Part shown: piece after piece, positions 24,951 through 33,123 of the stretch
How positions within the stretch are numbered: the stretch's first letter is position 1
Layout: every line of letters starts with the position of its first letter
Source of the DNA: Culturomica sp.
GTDB lineage: Bacteria > Bacteroidota > Bacteroidia > Bacteroidales > Marinifilaceae
Direction: 5' to 3'
Assembly (NCBI GenBank): GCA_031271755.1
Contig: JAISVB010000042.1
Location: 1-41,067 of the forward strand
Length of the DNA stretch: 41,067 nucleotides
The notes under the pieces: model-generated
The model's database searches: none
What the model was told of the DNA's origin: nothing
The model's input: the letters and a program-made list of their open reading frames with translations, nothing else
Position numbers and translations under genes: made by a program

Positions 24951-26435
24951 ATGAGATTCCCGTTTCTCTTTCTATGCGGACTGTTCCTGCTCTTTTTTCC
25001 TGCAAGGGGGCAAGAGAGGCCCGCGGAGGAGCAGGATGTTTGGACCATCCGGATCACGGACGCCCGCCGGCAACCGGTATTCGGCGTCTATGTGATCAAC
25101 CCGGAACGGAACACTTTGGTGACCACCTCCGATTTGGACGGAGAGTGTTCCCTGCACCTGCAGCTCTTCTCCCCGGAAGATACCTTGCTGTTCCAGGGCA
25201 TGGGGTTTCAGGTGGAACGTTACAGCGTACGGGATCTGTATGGGATGCAGGAGATCACCCTGCACGCGTTGCTGATCGAACTGGAAGAGACCACCGTCCG
25301 GGCGATCCCCATAGAGGAGATCCTGAAAAACGCCGCCGCGCAATTGAAGAAATTTCCCCGGAACACCCCTCCGTTCTGCCAATTCTACGGAAGCGCCCAA
25401 TACGAAAAGATCACGGAGTACCGGAATACGGCGCTGGAATACCGCCGGGAGTACGGGTACTGGTTCACTTCCGGCAACCTGATCCCCAAAAATGCGCTGG
25501 ACCAGAGTTTCCGCTCTTACTTTGTGCCGGTTTACTCGGCCCGGAGCCTGAATCTGACCAACAACAGCAGCGATACGCTCTCTCCCGTCTACCTGACGGC
25601 CGAAGAGGCCCGGTTCGACGCCGGGACCCGTAAAATTTTCACCCTGATGCGGGCCATCGAACTCTACGGGCCGATCTTTTCCGACATGCGGCAGTACGAC
25701 TTCACCCCCCAACAAACGGACAGCGCCGATTACCTCTTTGCGTTCCAGACCAAACCGGAGAGTTACCCGGACAAAACCCGGATCACCTGCAAAGGCAACC
25801 TTGTTATTGATCTCGATTCGCACCGGGTCAAGCGGATCACGTTCGACTACATCGACTATCAGTTATACCGCCAGGTACTGTTTACCAATCAGCGCAAGGT
25901 ACATTCCCCCTTTTCCACCCGGGCGGAGATCGTGCTGGATTACACCGGCAGCGGACAGGTGTATGTCCGTTCGTGTACGCAAACCACTTACTGGAAATAC
26001 GATCTCGGAACTCCTTTCGTCCTGATCGAACAGCCTTCGCGCCTGCAGGCCGCAGCCGGGAATCTGGTGGAAAAAGAGGCGTTTGCCTGCTACGAATACA
26101 AACCCGTCAAAAAAGAGCAGCGCAATCAGGGAGTAACGGTCAAAATCCACGTGACCCACCGCAATCCGCAGGGCGCTTACGATCCGCAGGTGTTTGCCGC
26201 CCTGCCCCAATTGTTGGAGAGCGAAAAGGCCGTGCGGGAACTGGACCGCTACCTGCCCATCGAACAACAGTATAAGAACAACCACCTGAAAACCTACTAT
26301 CCGGACAACTTTTTAAACGGCTTCAACGGTTTCACCGGGGCCGGCAGGGACGACAAAGCCTACCGCCAAAACTCCCGGGCTGTCCGGACACAACTCCTCC
26401 AACTCTTTCCGCCCGAAAACCTTCGGATCCGGTAA
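24951..26435 (+). CDS. Exported CarboxypepD_reg-like domain protein
   Basis: A 494-residue exported protein. The start at 24951 yields a signal peptide (MRFPFLFLCGLFLLFFPARG, cut before QERP). Residues about 25-120 form a carboxypeptidase-regulatory-like beta sandwich (ITDARRQPVFGVYVINPERN, then a LDGECSLHL turn), as at the N-termini of TonB receptors and DUF5686-type outer-membrane proteins. The remainder is beta-rich with many tyrosine/arginine pairs and repeated DSHRVKRITFDYIDYQLYRQ-like strands, recalling outer-membrane lipoprotein or transport-linked families, but I do not recognise a family. No TonB plug or full barrel is visible. It is monocistronic and ends at a bidirectional terminator. 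Confidence 0.75.
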   Translation: MRFPFLFLCGLFLLFFPARGQERPAEEQDVWTIRITDARRQPVFGVYVINPERNTLVTTSDLDGECSLHLQLFSPEDTLLFQGMGFQVERYSVRDLYGMQEITLHALLIELEETTVRAIPIEEILKNAAAQLKKFPRNTPPFCQFYGSAQYEKITEYRNTALEYRREYGYWFTSGNLIPKNALDQSFRSYFVPVYSARSLNLTNNSSDTLSPVYLTAEEARFDAGTRKIFTLMRAIELYGPIFSDMRQYDFTPQQTDSADYLFAFQTKPESYPDKTRITCKGNLVIDLDSHRVKRITFDYIDYQLYRQVLFTNQRKVHSPFSTRAEIVLDYTGSGQVYVRSCTQTTYWKYDLGTPFVLIEQPSRLQAAAGNLVEKEAFACYEYKPVKKEQRNQGVTVKIHVTHRNPQGAYDPQVFAALPQLLESEKAVRELDRYLPIEQQYKNNHLKTYYPDNFLNGFNGFTGAGRDDKAYRQNSRAVRTQLLQLFPPENLRIR

Positions 26436-26536
26436 AATACACTCACACAGTGCGATTGTTAGAAAATAACGCTCTATTGGAGTGCGTTTTGCATGATTGC
26501 AACGTATTATTCAAAAATACGTTAAAAGATAACTAA

Positions 26537-26567
26537 AAAAGACCGTGTCGCGCAGACACGGTCTTTT
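26537..26567. terminator. Bidirectional intrinsic terminator
   Basis: Stem GACCGTGTC (26541-26549) with GACACGGTC (26555-26563), flanked by AAAA and TTTT that extend it and provide a T-run in both directions. It separates the exported CarboxypepD_reg-like gene (+) from the ribosomal protein genes (-). Confidence 0.85.
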
Positions 26568-26586
26568 ACTTCGCAGGATAAAATTC

Positions 26587-26739
26587 TTATTTCTTGAAAA
26601 AATCCTTTACCTCTTCCGTGGTGACCATCTGTTCCTTGAAACTGTAGGCACCCGTTTTCGGAGATTTCACCATTTTGATCACTTTGGCGAATCCCCGGCC
26701 GTCACCGGTCTTCAGCGTTGCAACAACTTTCTTTGCCAT
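26587..26739 (-). CDS. DUF4295 small ribosome-associated protein
   Basis: A 50-residue basic protein, MAKKVVATLKTGDGRGFAKV to KDFFKK. It matches the Bacteroidota DUF4295 family, which is encoded directly after L33 and was found in ribosome structures of this phylum as a small accessory protein; here too it starts 12 bases after rpmG. The protein is too short for most gene callers. A shared terminator follows after 20 bases. Confidence 0.88.
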   Translation of the reverse strand: MAKKVVATLKTGDGRGFAKVIKMVKSPKTGAYSFKEQMVTTEEVKDFFKK

Positions 26740-26751
26740 CGTTCAGAATCT

Positions 26752-26940
26752 TTATTTAATTTCCTTGTGTACCGTCACTCGTTTGAGGATCGGGTTGTAT
26801 TTCCGTTTCTCCAGCCTGTCCGGCGTATTCTTTCGGTTTTTGGTGGTAATATAGCGCGAAGTTCCCGGCATCCCGGACTCCTTGTGCTCCGTACATTCAA
26901 GAATCACCTGTACTCTGTTTCCTTTTGCTTTCTTTGCCAT
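26752..26940 (-). CDS. rpmG: 50S ribosomal protein L33
   Basis: A 62-residue protein with the L33 pattern: [41 protein letters not shown] and a final [10 protein letters not shown]. Only one cysteine of the zinc-ribbon positions remains, so it is a zinc-independent (C-minus) form. It follows rpmB by 11 bases and precedes the DUF4295 gene by 12. Confidence 0.97.
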   Translation of the reverse strand: MAKKAKGNRVQVILECTEHKESGMPGTSRYITTKNRKNTPDRLEKRKYNPILKRVTVHKEIK

Positions 26941-26951
26941 CTCCAGTGATT

Positions 26952-27194
26952 TTAAACATTTTTGATTAATCCTTCAGCCGTAGCCTTCTTCAGACAGGCG
27001 CTCAAACCATTCTTATTGATGAGGCGAAGTCCGGCAGCGGAAACATTCAGGCGAATCCATCTGTCCTCTTCCGGCCAATAAAAATTTCTCTTAAATAAGT
27101 TGATGGAAAAGGTTCTCTTGACCCTTCTTTTGGAGTGAGACACAGTGTTTCCACCCATTGCTTTTTTTCCGGTTATCTGACAAATTCTTGACAT
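26952..27194 (-). CDS. rpmB: 50S ribosomal protein L28
   Basis: An 80-residue protein opening [20 protein letters not shown], the conserved L28 start, with [20 protein letters not shown] and [17 protein letters not shown] downstream. It is first in the rpmB-rpmG-DUF4295 operon, driven by the promoter at 27233-27264. Confidence 0.97.
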   Translation of the reverse strand: MSRICQITGKKAMGGNTVSHSKRRVKRTFSINLFKRNFYWPEEDRWIRLNVSAAGLRLINKNGLSACLKKATAEGLIKNV

Positions 27195-27232
27195 CTCTAT
27201 CTCTATTTTTTAAAAGCTTTTCAAACAGGTTG

Positions 27233-27264
27233 CAAATTAAGCGCTTTTTCTCCATACTATCAAA
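27233..27264 (-). promoter_or_regulatory. Promoter of the rpmB operon
   Basis: Minus strand TTTG (27261-27264), 20-base spacer, TTAATTTG (27233-27240), one mismatch to TAnnTTTG. Start would be near 27226, about 30 bases before the rpmB ATG. Confidence 0.55.
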
Positions 27265-27303
27265 ATATTCTGCAAAAAAATATCTTCAGAGTCCGTTTAT
27301 TTT

Positions 27304-27627
27304 TTACGCCGGCTCTTTTTCCTTTCCCGCCCGTTTCGGATTGGCCGGGAACCATCCCTTCCGCACCCGCTCCCGCTGTGCAAAGATCTCCAGGATCGAC
27401 CAGAACGAGGAAAAAGCGAACACCCCGGCCAGCGACGAAACAAATACAGGCTGTACGACCAAAGCCGCCCAGACGCCGGCAATGCCCAACAGCAGGAAGA
27501 GCCACCAGCAACGGGTGCCGAAATGATATTCACATTTGATGACAACCGGATGGAACAGGCCGATGATCAGAAAGGTGCCGATCCCGATGAGCAATCCGGT
27601 AAGATTATGCGCTTCTATAAAATCCAT
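27304..27627 (-). CDS. DUF4491 family membrane protein
   Basis: A 107-residue protein with three hydrophobic helices (about 10-26, 42-58, 62-80) and a basic tail. MDFIEAHNLTGLLIGIGTFL, then GLFHPVVIKCEYHFGTRCWW and ending in EIFAQRERVRKGWFPANPKR match DUF4491, a Bacteroidota family of unknown function. It lies 12 bases after the GH3 stop and may be the last gene of that transcript. Confidence 0.85.
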   Translation of the reverse strand: MDFIEAHNLTGLLIGIGTFLIIGLFHPVVIKCEYHFGTRCWWLFLLLGIAGVWAALVVQPVFVSSLAGVFAFSSFWSILEIFAQRERVRKGWFPANPKRAGKEKEPA

Positions 27628-27639
27628 TCGTACAGGCTG

Positions 27640-30048
27640 TTAAAACAATTCAAAACGGGCCTGCTGCCGGATGTCCGCGGAAGAACTCCCTACATACACC
27701 TCAAAAGCCCCCGGTTCCACCACAAACTCCATCTGTTTGTTCCACAACCCCAGATCCTGCGGCGTCAGCACAAACTCCACGAGCCGCTCTTCTCCCGGTT
27801 CCAGGCGGATCCGCTCGAATCCGCGCAGCACTTTGGTGTAGGTCGTCACACTGCTGTATTCGTCGTTCACGTACAGTTGCACCACTTCGTCTCCCGCCCG
27901 TTTGCCGGTGTTTTTTACCTTGCAGCTCACCGCCACCGTCGCGTTCACGCCCGGGGCCGAAGGGGTTACTTTCAATTCCGAATAGGTAAAATCCGTGTAG
28001 CTCAATCCGTGCCCAAAGGGGAACAGGGCGCCGGACACCCGGACAGGCCCCTGGGTGTCCGCTCCCGGTTTAAAGGGGAAAGCGTACGGGATCTGCCCGA
28101 CGGACCTGGGAAAAGTCACCGGCAATTTTCCGCCCGGATTGTTCTCTCCCCACAAGGTTTCGGCAATGGCCTGTCCGCAATACTCTCCGGGGAACCAGGC
28201 GTGCAGAATGGCCGGGATGTGTTTCTCCGCCCAGTTGATGGTGGCCGCCCGTCCGTCCAACAACACCAGGACAACCGGCGTACCGGTGGCATAAACCTCT
28301 TTCAGCAAACGCTCCTGGCGGCCGGGCAGGTTCAGATCCGAACGCGAGTTCCCTTCCCGTACCGTCCGTTCGGAGCCTCCCAACACCAAAATGGCGACCT
28401 CCGCCTGTTTTGCCGCCTCCACGGCTTCCGCCAACATCCGTTGTTCGGCGGTATCCAAAGGAAACTCCATCAGATCGCTGAGCGGAAAATTTTTATCAAA
28501 TATCTCACATCCTTTGCGATACGTTACCTCCGCTTCCGGCAAGTATTTTTGGATCCCGTCGTACACCGTGATCACCGGCGCATTAGCCGGGCCGTAACGG
28601 CAGATCAGGCCTTTTCGCTCCTGTGCGTTCGGGCCGATAACGGCCACCCGCTTCACCTCTTTGGAGAGAGGCAACAACAGGGAGCTGTCGTTTTTCAGCA
28701 ACACCATCGACTGCCGGGCTGCTTCTAAGGAAAGGGCTCTGTGTTCCGCGGAGTGTACGATCTCTTCCGCCCGGGCGCCGTCGCCCCGGTACGGGTTGTC
28801 GAACAGGCCGAGCCGGAACTTGACCCGAAGGATCTCCGCCACGCGCCGGTCGATGGTGGTTGTCGAAACTTTCCCTTCCGTAACGGCTTCCCGCAACGGA
28901 AGGATAAAATCGTCCGGCGGGGTGAACTGCGTCCGGATGTTCAAGCCTGCATTTGCGACCTGTGCAACGGCATCCGTCAACGTGGGCGCTACTTTGTGTT
29001 TGGTGTGCAGGAACTCCACCGCTTCGCTGTCCGATACGACATACCCTTCAAATCCCCACTCCTGCCGGAGGATCTGTGTCAGGAAAAAATAGCTGCCGGA
29101 AACCGGTTCGCCGTCCCAATCGTTGTACGAACTCATCACGCCCAACGCCTTTGCCTCCTGAAAAGCCATCCGGAACGGCTCCAGAAAAAGCGTCCGCATC
29201 TCTTTGGGGGCTACGTGGGGATCTGTCCGGGTGTCTTCGTCGCGGCCGCCCACCGGAATGCTGTACACCGCAAAGTGCTTCGGCGTCGCTACCACGCCGC
29301 CCTGCTGCAAGCTTGTGATCATCTCTTTTCCCAAAGTGCCGGCTAAGTAGGGATCCTCGCTGTAACACTCCACTACGCGCCCCCACCGCGGATCCCTCGA
29401 TACGTCGAGGATGGGCGAATAGATGTTGGTGTAACCCAATACGTCCGCTTCCCGGGCGGTCACCTCTCCGATCCGGGAGATCAGTTTTTTGTTCCAGGTG
29501 GCTCCCTGCCCGCACTGCGCCGGGAAATAGGTCGCCCGGTCGTGCGCCAACCCCCGGATGCCTTCGTTGGTGTAATCCACCGGGATACCCAGCCGGGTCT
29601 CCTCCACGAACCAGCGCTGTATGGCGTGTTTGGCGGCTACATGCGTGCGGTAGGGAAACGAGTAGCGGGAGCGGTACCTCCCCAAACCGTTGTGCTCTTC
29701 GTCGATGTTCCCGATCCCATCTTTCCAGATCTTGTTTTTCCACTCCGGGGTCGGCAATGAGTCTTGCAGCACCCGGCCGGAACCGTACAGCGTGGCCATC
29801 TGGCAGCTCTTTTCCTCCAGCGTCATCTGCCCGAGCAGATCCTGCACGCGCGTTTCCAGATCCGCCTTCGGATCTTCGTACGGATCCATCCGGCCGTTCT
29901 TGTTAAAGTCGATCCACCCGTTCCGGTAAATGACGTTCTTTCCGGCCGCTTTCCGCGGGTCGGTACTCCACTTCCCTTTATTCAATTGCCCGTATCCGGG
30001 CCCTGCCACAAACAGTGCACACACACACCAACAAACAATTCGCTTCAT
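27640..30048 (-). CDS. Exported glycoside hydrolase family 3 enzyme
   Basis: An 802-residue GH3 enzyme with a signal peptide (MKRIVCWCVCALFVAGPGYG). An EF-hand-like loop DFNKNGRMDPYED (about 47-59) precedes the catalytic TIM barrel, with ATPKHFAVYSIP near 254-265 and the nucleophile Asp340 in GYVVSDSEAVEF. The (alpha/beta) sandwich follows (VAVIGPNAQERKG), then a fibronectin III-like domain at the C-terminus (about 690-790). The subfamily includes beta-glucosidases and beta-xylosidases; the true substrate is undetermined. It follows a GH20 gene by 60 bases and is not part of a SusCD locus in this window. Confidence 0.93.
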   Translation of the reverse strand: MKRIVCWCVCALFVAGPGYGQLNKGKWSTDPRKAAGKNVIYRNGWIDFNKNGRMDPYEDPKADLETRVQDLLGQMTLEEKSCQMATLYGSGRVLQDSLPTPEWKNKIWKDGIGNIDEEHNGLGRYRSRYSFPYRTHVAAKHAIQRWFVEETRLGIPVDYTNEGIRGLAHDRATYFPAQCGQGATWNKKLISRIGEVTAREADVLGYTNIYSPILDVSRDPRWGRVVECYSEDPYLAGTLGKEMITSLQQGGVVATPKHFAVYSIPVGGRDEDTRTDPHVAPKEMRTLFLEPFRMAFQEAKALGVMSSYNDWDGEPVSGSYFFLTQILRQEWGFEGYVVSDSEAVEFLHTKHKVAPTLTDAVAQVANAGLNIRTQFTPPDDFILPLREAVTEGKVSTTTIDRRVAEILRVKFRLGLFDNPYRGDGARAEEIVHSAEHRALSLEAARQSMVLLKNDSSLLLPLSKEVKRVAVIGPNAQERKGLICRYGPANAPVITVYDGIQKYLPEAEVTYRKGCEIFDKNFPLSDLMEFPLDTAEQRMLAEAVEAAKQAEVAILVLGGSERTVREGNSRSDLNLPGRQERLLKEVYATGTPVVLVLLDGRAATINWAEKHIPAILHAWFPGEYCGQAIAETLWGENNPGGKLPVTFPRSVGQIPYAFPFKPGADTQGPVRVSGALFPFGHGLSYTDFTYSELKVTPSAPGVNATVAVSCKVKNTGKRAGDEVVQLYVNDEYSSVTTYTKVLRGFERIRLEPGEERLVEFVLTPQDLGLWNKQMEFVVEPGAFEVYVGSSSADIRQQARFELF

Positions 30049-30064
30049 CTTTATTTATTCTTAA

Positions 30065-30103
30065 TCTTACTCGTCTTACTATCTTACTATCTTACGGTCT
30101 TAC
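30065..30103. repeat. Five TCTTAC units with 8-9 base period
   Basis: TCTTAC at 30065, 30074, 30082, 30090 and 30098 (GTAAGA on the coding strand of the GH3 gene), in the 60-base gap between the GH20 and GH3 genes, directly before the GH3 start. Confidence 0.75.
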
Positions 30104-30108
30104 TTAAC

Positions 30109-31734
30109 TCAGTCCCGAAAATCCATCGGTACCTCTTTTTTCGGCTGGTTGCACCCTTCCGGCTCCGGATGACGCTGCGGCTCCCGGTGGTCGAAATAGT
30201 AGATCCCCGCCGCATCCAACCGGCGGTAAGCGTCCTGCAGGCGTCGTTCAAAATCCGCAAAGTCTTTGTTCCCCGGAGCACACCAACCCGACTCCGCCAA
30301 GGCGCACAAACGGGGAAAGATCATAAAATCCAACCGCTGCCCGGTGTGGACGCGCTCGGTCCAAAGATTTGCCTGCACGCCCCGGATGAACGACTGCTGC
30401 TCCGGAGAAATCTCCAACTTCGCCAATTCCCTGTCCGGAAAGGCGTAGACATCTTCCAGGGGGCAAAAGCCGTTCCATACCCGTCCCCACTTGTGCTCCC
30501 GGTGCTGGATAAAATCGAAATAGAGCGGGCGACGGGGACACAGAACCGTGTGGTAGCCTTCTTCCAACGAACGTTTCAGGTTTTGGGGACGATCGTGCCG
30601 CCACCACATGATCTCCGTGCGGGAGGGATCCATCTCCAAATCCAACAATTCGTCCCATCCGATCAATGTTTTTCCCAACCGGTATACGGAATCGCTCATC
30701 CGCTTCATAAAATAGCGTTCAGCCTCCTTCACCGAAGCAAGCCCTTCCCGGGCCATCAAAGCCTGCACGCTCGAATCGGTCTCCCACGCCCGGATACCAT
30801 ACGCCACTTCGTCCCCGCCCAGATGCAGGTAGCGGGAAGGGAAAAGCGCCGCTACCTCCCGCAGAATGTCTGTCAGGTAGGCGTAAGTCTCCTCTTTTCC
30901 TACGTTAAACGTAAATTCGGGATGTTCCGGAGTCCCCCCTCCGGAGTATTCGGGATAGGCTTTGTTGGCAGCCGTTGCGTGACCGGGCATGTCTATCTCC
31001 GGGATCACTTCTATGTGCCGGCGGGCGGCGTACGCAAGAATTTCCCGGATATCCTCCTGCGTGTAGTAGCGGGCTTCCGGATCGTCCGGACGGCTCCAAC
31101 TCCCCTGTCCGCCTTTGGTTGCCAGCAACGGGTATTTTTCGATCTCTATCCGCCACCCCGGTTCGTCCGTCAAATGCCAGTGAAACCGGTTCAGCTTGTA
31201 GTACGCCATCTCGTCCAACAACTGCATCACCTTCTCCTTGCCGAAAAAGTGGCGGGCTTCGTCCAGCATAAATCCCCGCCAGGCATACCGCGGAAGGTCC
31301 TGTATCAGGCGGCATTTCAAACGAATTTCCTGTTGTTCCCGGTTATTTATCAGTTGCAGCAATGTCTGAATGCCGTAAAAGATACCCACCCGGCCGGAAG
31401 CCTCCACCACCACCTGCTTTGGGGTGATGTGCACCGAATATTCTTCCGGCGCATAAACGGCCGGCAGCAGGCTCAATACGAGGTTCCCGTCAATGCGCGC
31501 GCCCGCTTTAGCTTCGGCCCGGGCGGAAATCCCGGCCTCCTGCAACTGCTCCGCCAAAAAGAGCGCCTCCTCCCGTATCCACGGAACGGTATAGACGATC
31601 TTCCCTTGTTCCAACAGGAATTCACCCGTCTTCTCCTGCAAACGCAGCGGTTTCGGTATAACACGTACTTGCCCGCACAGATCCGGCAGCACAAACAGCA
31701 GCAGGAACGGGAAGAGTAAGCAACACTTTTTCAT
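30109..31734 (-). CDS. Exported beta-N-acetylhexosaminidase, family GH20
   Basis: A 541-residue exported enzyme; the ATG at 31734 gives signal peptide MKKCCLLFPFLLLFVLPDLC (cut near CGQV; LPDLC does not fit a lipobox). Residues 20-145 form the GH20b domain. The GH20 barrel follows with GFMLDEARHFFGKEKV, LNRFHWHLTDEPGWRIEI, PEIDMPGH and the catalytic Asp308-Glu309 pair in HLGGDEVAYG. Substrate-assisted cleavage removes terminal GlcNAc or GalNAc from host glycans or peptidoglycan fragments. It lies between a PduO-type adenosyltransferase (24 bases upstream) and a GH3 gene, probably in one transcript. Confidence 0.95.
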   Translation of the reverse strand: MKKCCLLFPFLLLFVLPDLCGQVRVIPKPLRLQEKTGEFLLEQGKIVYTVPWIREEALFLAEQLQEAGISARAEAKAGARIDGNLVLSLLPAVYAPEEYSVHITPKQVVVEASGRVGIFYGIQTLLQLINNREQQEIRLKCRLIQDLPRYAWRGFMLDEARHFFGKEKVMQLLDEMAYYKLNRFHWHLTDEPGWRIEIEKYPLLATKGGQGSWSRPDDPEARYYTQEDIREILAYAARRHIEVIPEIDMPGHATAANKAYPEYSGGGTPEHPEFTFNVGKEETYAYLTDILREVAALFPSRYLHLGGDEVAYGIRAWETDSSVQALMAREGLASVKEAERYFMKRMSDSVYRLGKTLIGWDELLDLEMDPSRTEIMWWRHDRPQNLKRSLEEGYHTVLCPRRPLYFDFIQHREHKWGRVWNGFCPLEDVYAFPDRELAKLEISPEQQSFIRGVQANLWTERVHTGQRLDFMIFPRLCALAESGWCAPGNKDFADFERRLQDAYRRLDAAGIYYFDHREPQRHPEPEGCNQPKKEVPMDFRD

Positions 31735-31758
31735 ATTTGTCGGAATTACCTGTTTCAT

Positions 31759-32310
31759 TTACTTGCGCGGCTCCCAGGCCAATTCTTCCGTTCCGTTGTC
31801 CGCAGCCAACCGGCGGGACAGGACAAAAAGATAGTCGGAGAGGCGATTGATGTACTGTATGACACACTCATCCACCGGGGATTCTTCGTTCAGATCGAGG
31901 ATACGCCGTTCGGTTCTCCGGCAGACGGTGCGGGCAATGTGGCAGTGGGAAACCGCCGGATCTCCTCCCGGCAATACAAATTTCCCCAACGGAGGCAACG
32001 ATTCGTTCAGGCGATCCATGCTCTCTTCCAGTCCGGCCACATCCTGTTCCCGAACCGCCGGATGCACCGGCCTGTTCTCCGCAGCAGGGTCGGTCGCCAG
32101 ATTGCCGGCTAACTCGAACAGGATGTGTTGGATCCCGACCAATTCCTCCTTTGCCCGCTCCGAAAGGGGCCAGGAGCGGATCATGCCGATGTGGGCGTTC
32201 AATTCGTCGACACTGCCGTATGCCTCCAATCGCAAACTGTTTTTCGGCACACGTTTCCCGCCGATCAGGGAGGTCATGCCTTTGTCTCCGGTCCGGGTAT
32301 AGATCTTCAT
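31759..32310 (-). CDS. pduO: PduO-type cob(I)alamin adenosyltransferase
   Basis: A 183-residue trimeric ATP:cobalamin adenosyltransferase. Signatures: MKIYTRTGDKGMTSLIGGKR (ATP site), SVDELNAHIGMIR, LPGGDPAVSHCHIARTVCRRTERRI with the conserved R-x-x-x-R-R-T-E-R-R, and YINRLSDYLFVLSR. It makes adenosylcobalamin for radical enzymes such as methylmalonyl-CoA mutase; none lies in the window. It stands 24 bases before the GH20 gene and 13 bases after a methyltransferase-like gene, a gene order without an evident functional theme. Confidence 0.95.
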   Translation of the reverse strand: MKIYTRTGDKGMTSLIGGKRVPKNSLRLEAYGSVDELNAHIGMIRSWPLSERAKEELVGIQHILFELAGNLATDPAAENRPVHPAVREQDVAGLEESMDRLNESLPPLGKFVLPGGDPAVSHCHIARTVCRRTERRILDLNEESPVDECVIQYINRLSDYLFVLSRRLAADNGTEELAWEPRK

Positions 32311-32323
32311 GTCTTGATTGTTT

Positions 32324-32905
32324 TTATATGGTCAGGTAGTACTTTCCCTGCTGCAATTTTTCATCGAACAGCAGGATCCCGTACCACATCATGTCCACAC
32401 TCACGGTCGCACGATCTTTTAACCGGCGCCACAAAAGAAGGTTGCCGCTGTTCCGGTGGATCTCCGTCATCAGGATACACTTCCGCTCTCCCGGGCTGAT
32501 GATCCCGGGAATGTCGAGGATATCGGATTGTCCGGATTGAGCGGAGGCCTCCGTCCCGACAAAAATAAACGCCGCTTCTTTCACAGCGCCGAAGCCGTCC
32601 GTTTCCACCTGCCGAACCGCCGGAATCTCCTCCAAATAACAGACCGCCCCTTCGATCCCGTTTCCTGTACACAATACCGTGCGAAATTCCAGGTGTGCAC
32701 ACAACCGGTATGCCAACCGGTACAGCTTCCGCTCCCGCCAGCGCATCCCCGGCAACGCTTCCGCCGGCGGAGGATAGGTGTAACGGTTCCGCCGGGCGCA
32801 AATGACGCCGGTAATGAGTTGAAACATGAAAGGAGAGTGTACCCCGTACCCCCTCCTGTGGCGGAAACGAACCGCATGTTTCAAACGCTCCTTAATATAC
32901 CCCAT
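32324..32905 (-). CDS. Compact SAM-methyltransferase-like protein (GYGVHSPF family)
   Basis: A 193-residue protein. MGYIKERLKHAVRFRHRRGYGVHSPF gives the N-terminal motif of a Bacteroidota family annotated as class I SAM methyltransferases, and the end (RATVSVDMMWYGILLFDEKL, then KYYLTI) matches that family's last strands. The middle is short: only one glycine-rich strand (VLCTGNGIEGA) is recognisable as a SAM site, and the usual central Rossmann strands and acidic ribose contact are hard to find, so activity is doubtful. The ATG at 32905 is chosen because it starts at the conserved motif; the frame stays open to 33001 into the repeat. It is the first gene of the pduO-GH20-GH3 transcript. Confidence 0.68.
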   Translation of the reverse strand: MGYIKERLKHAVRFRHRRGYGVHSPFMFQLITGVICARRNRYTYPPPAEALPGMRWRERKLYRLAYRLCAHLEFRTVLCTGNGIEGAVCYLEEIPAVRQVETDGFGAVKEAAFIFVGTEASAQSGQSDILDIPGIISPGERKCILMTEIHRNSGNLLLWRRLKDRATVSVDMMWYGILLFDEKLQQGKYYLTI

Positions 32906-33000
32906 CTTCCAATTCCATGCATAGTCAACAAGGTTACGAAGATACAATTTTATTCCCGCATACGAAAACCCCGCCGGATTATTTCCAGAGCAACCGCACA

Positions 33001-33097
33001 AAAATTTGTTGTTTTTTAGAGTTTGACCGGAGAGAGGTCGTTGTCAATTACGCGAAAAACGGAGGTTTGTTTCTTGCCGGCGAATGTCGTACATTTG
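33001..33097 (+). repeat. Dispersed repeat copy upstream of recG
   Basis: 33001-33025 equals 41009-41033 at 24 of 25 positions, and 33028-33054 equals 13215-13189 (reverse) at 26 of 27. Similarity to the 13-kb copy continues to about 33,088. This copy holds the recG promoter. Confidence 0.85.
33066..33097 (+). promoter_or_regulatory. Bacteroides-type promoter of recG
   Basis: TTTG (33066-33069), 20-base spacer, TACATTTG (33090-33097). Full consensus match. Start near 33,104 leaves the GTG at 33124 as first in-frame start. Confidence 0.65.
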
Positions 33098-33123
33098 TTT
33101 CATCGTATAACATCGTTCCAACC

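Noticed and set aside
29764-31719. Long plus-strand open frame (about 650 codons) across the GH3 and GH20 genes
   Set aside because: It is antisense to two complete, well-recognised glycosidase genes, crosses their boundary and shows no domain; long antisense frames are expected at this base composition.
32917-33123. N-terminal extension of recG
   Set aside because: It translates the dispersed repeat, lies mostly upstream of the predicted transcription start, and would exceed normal RecG length.
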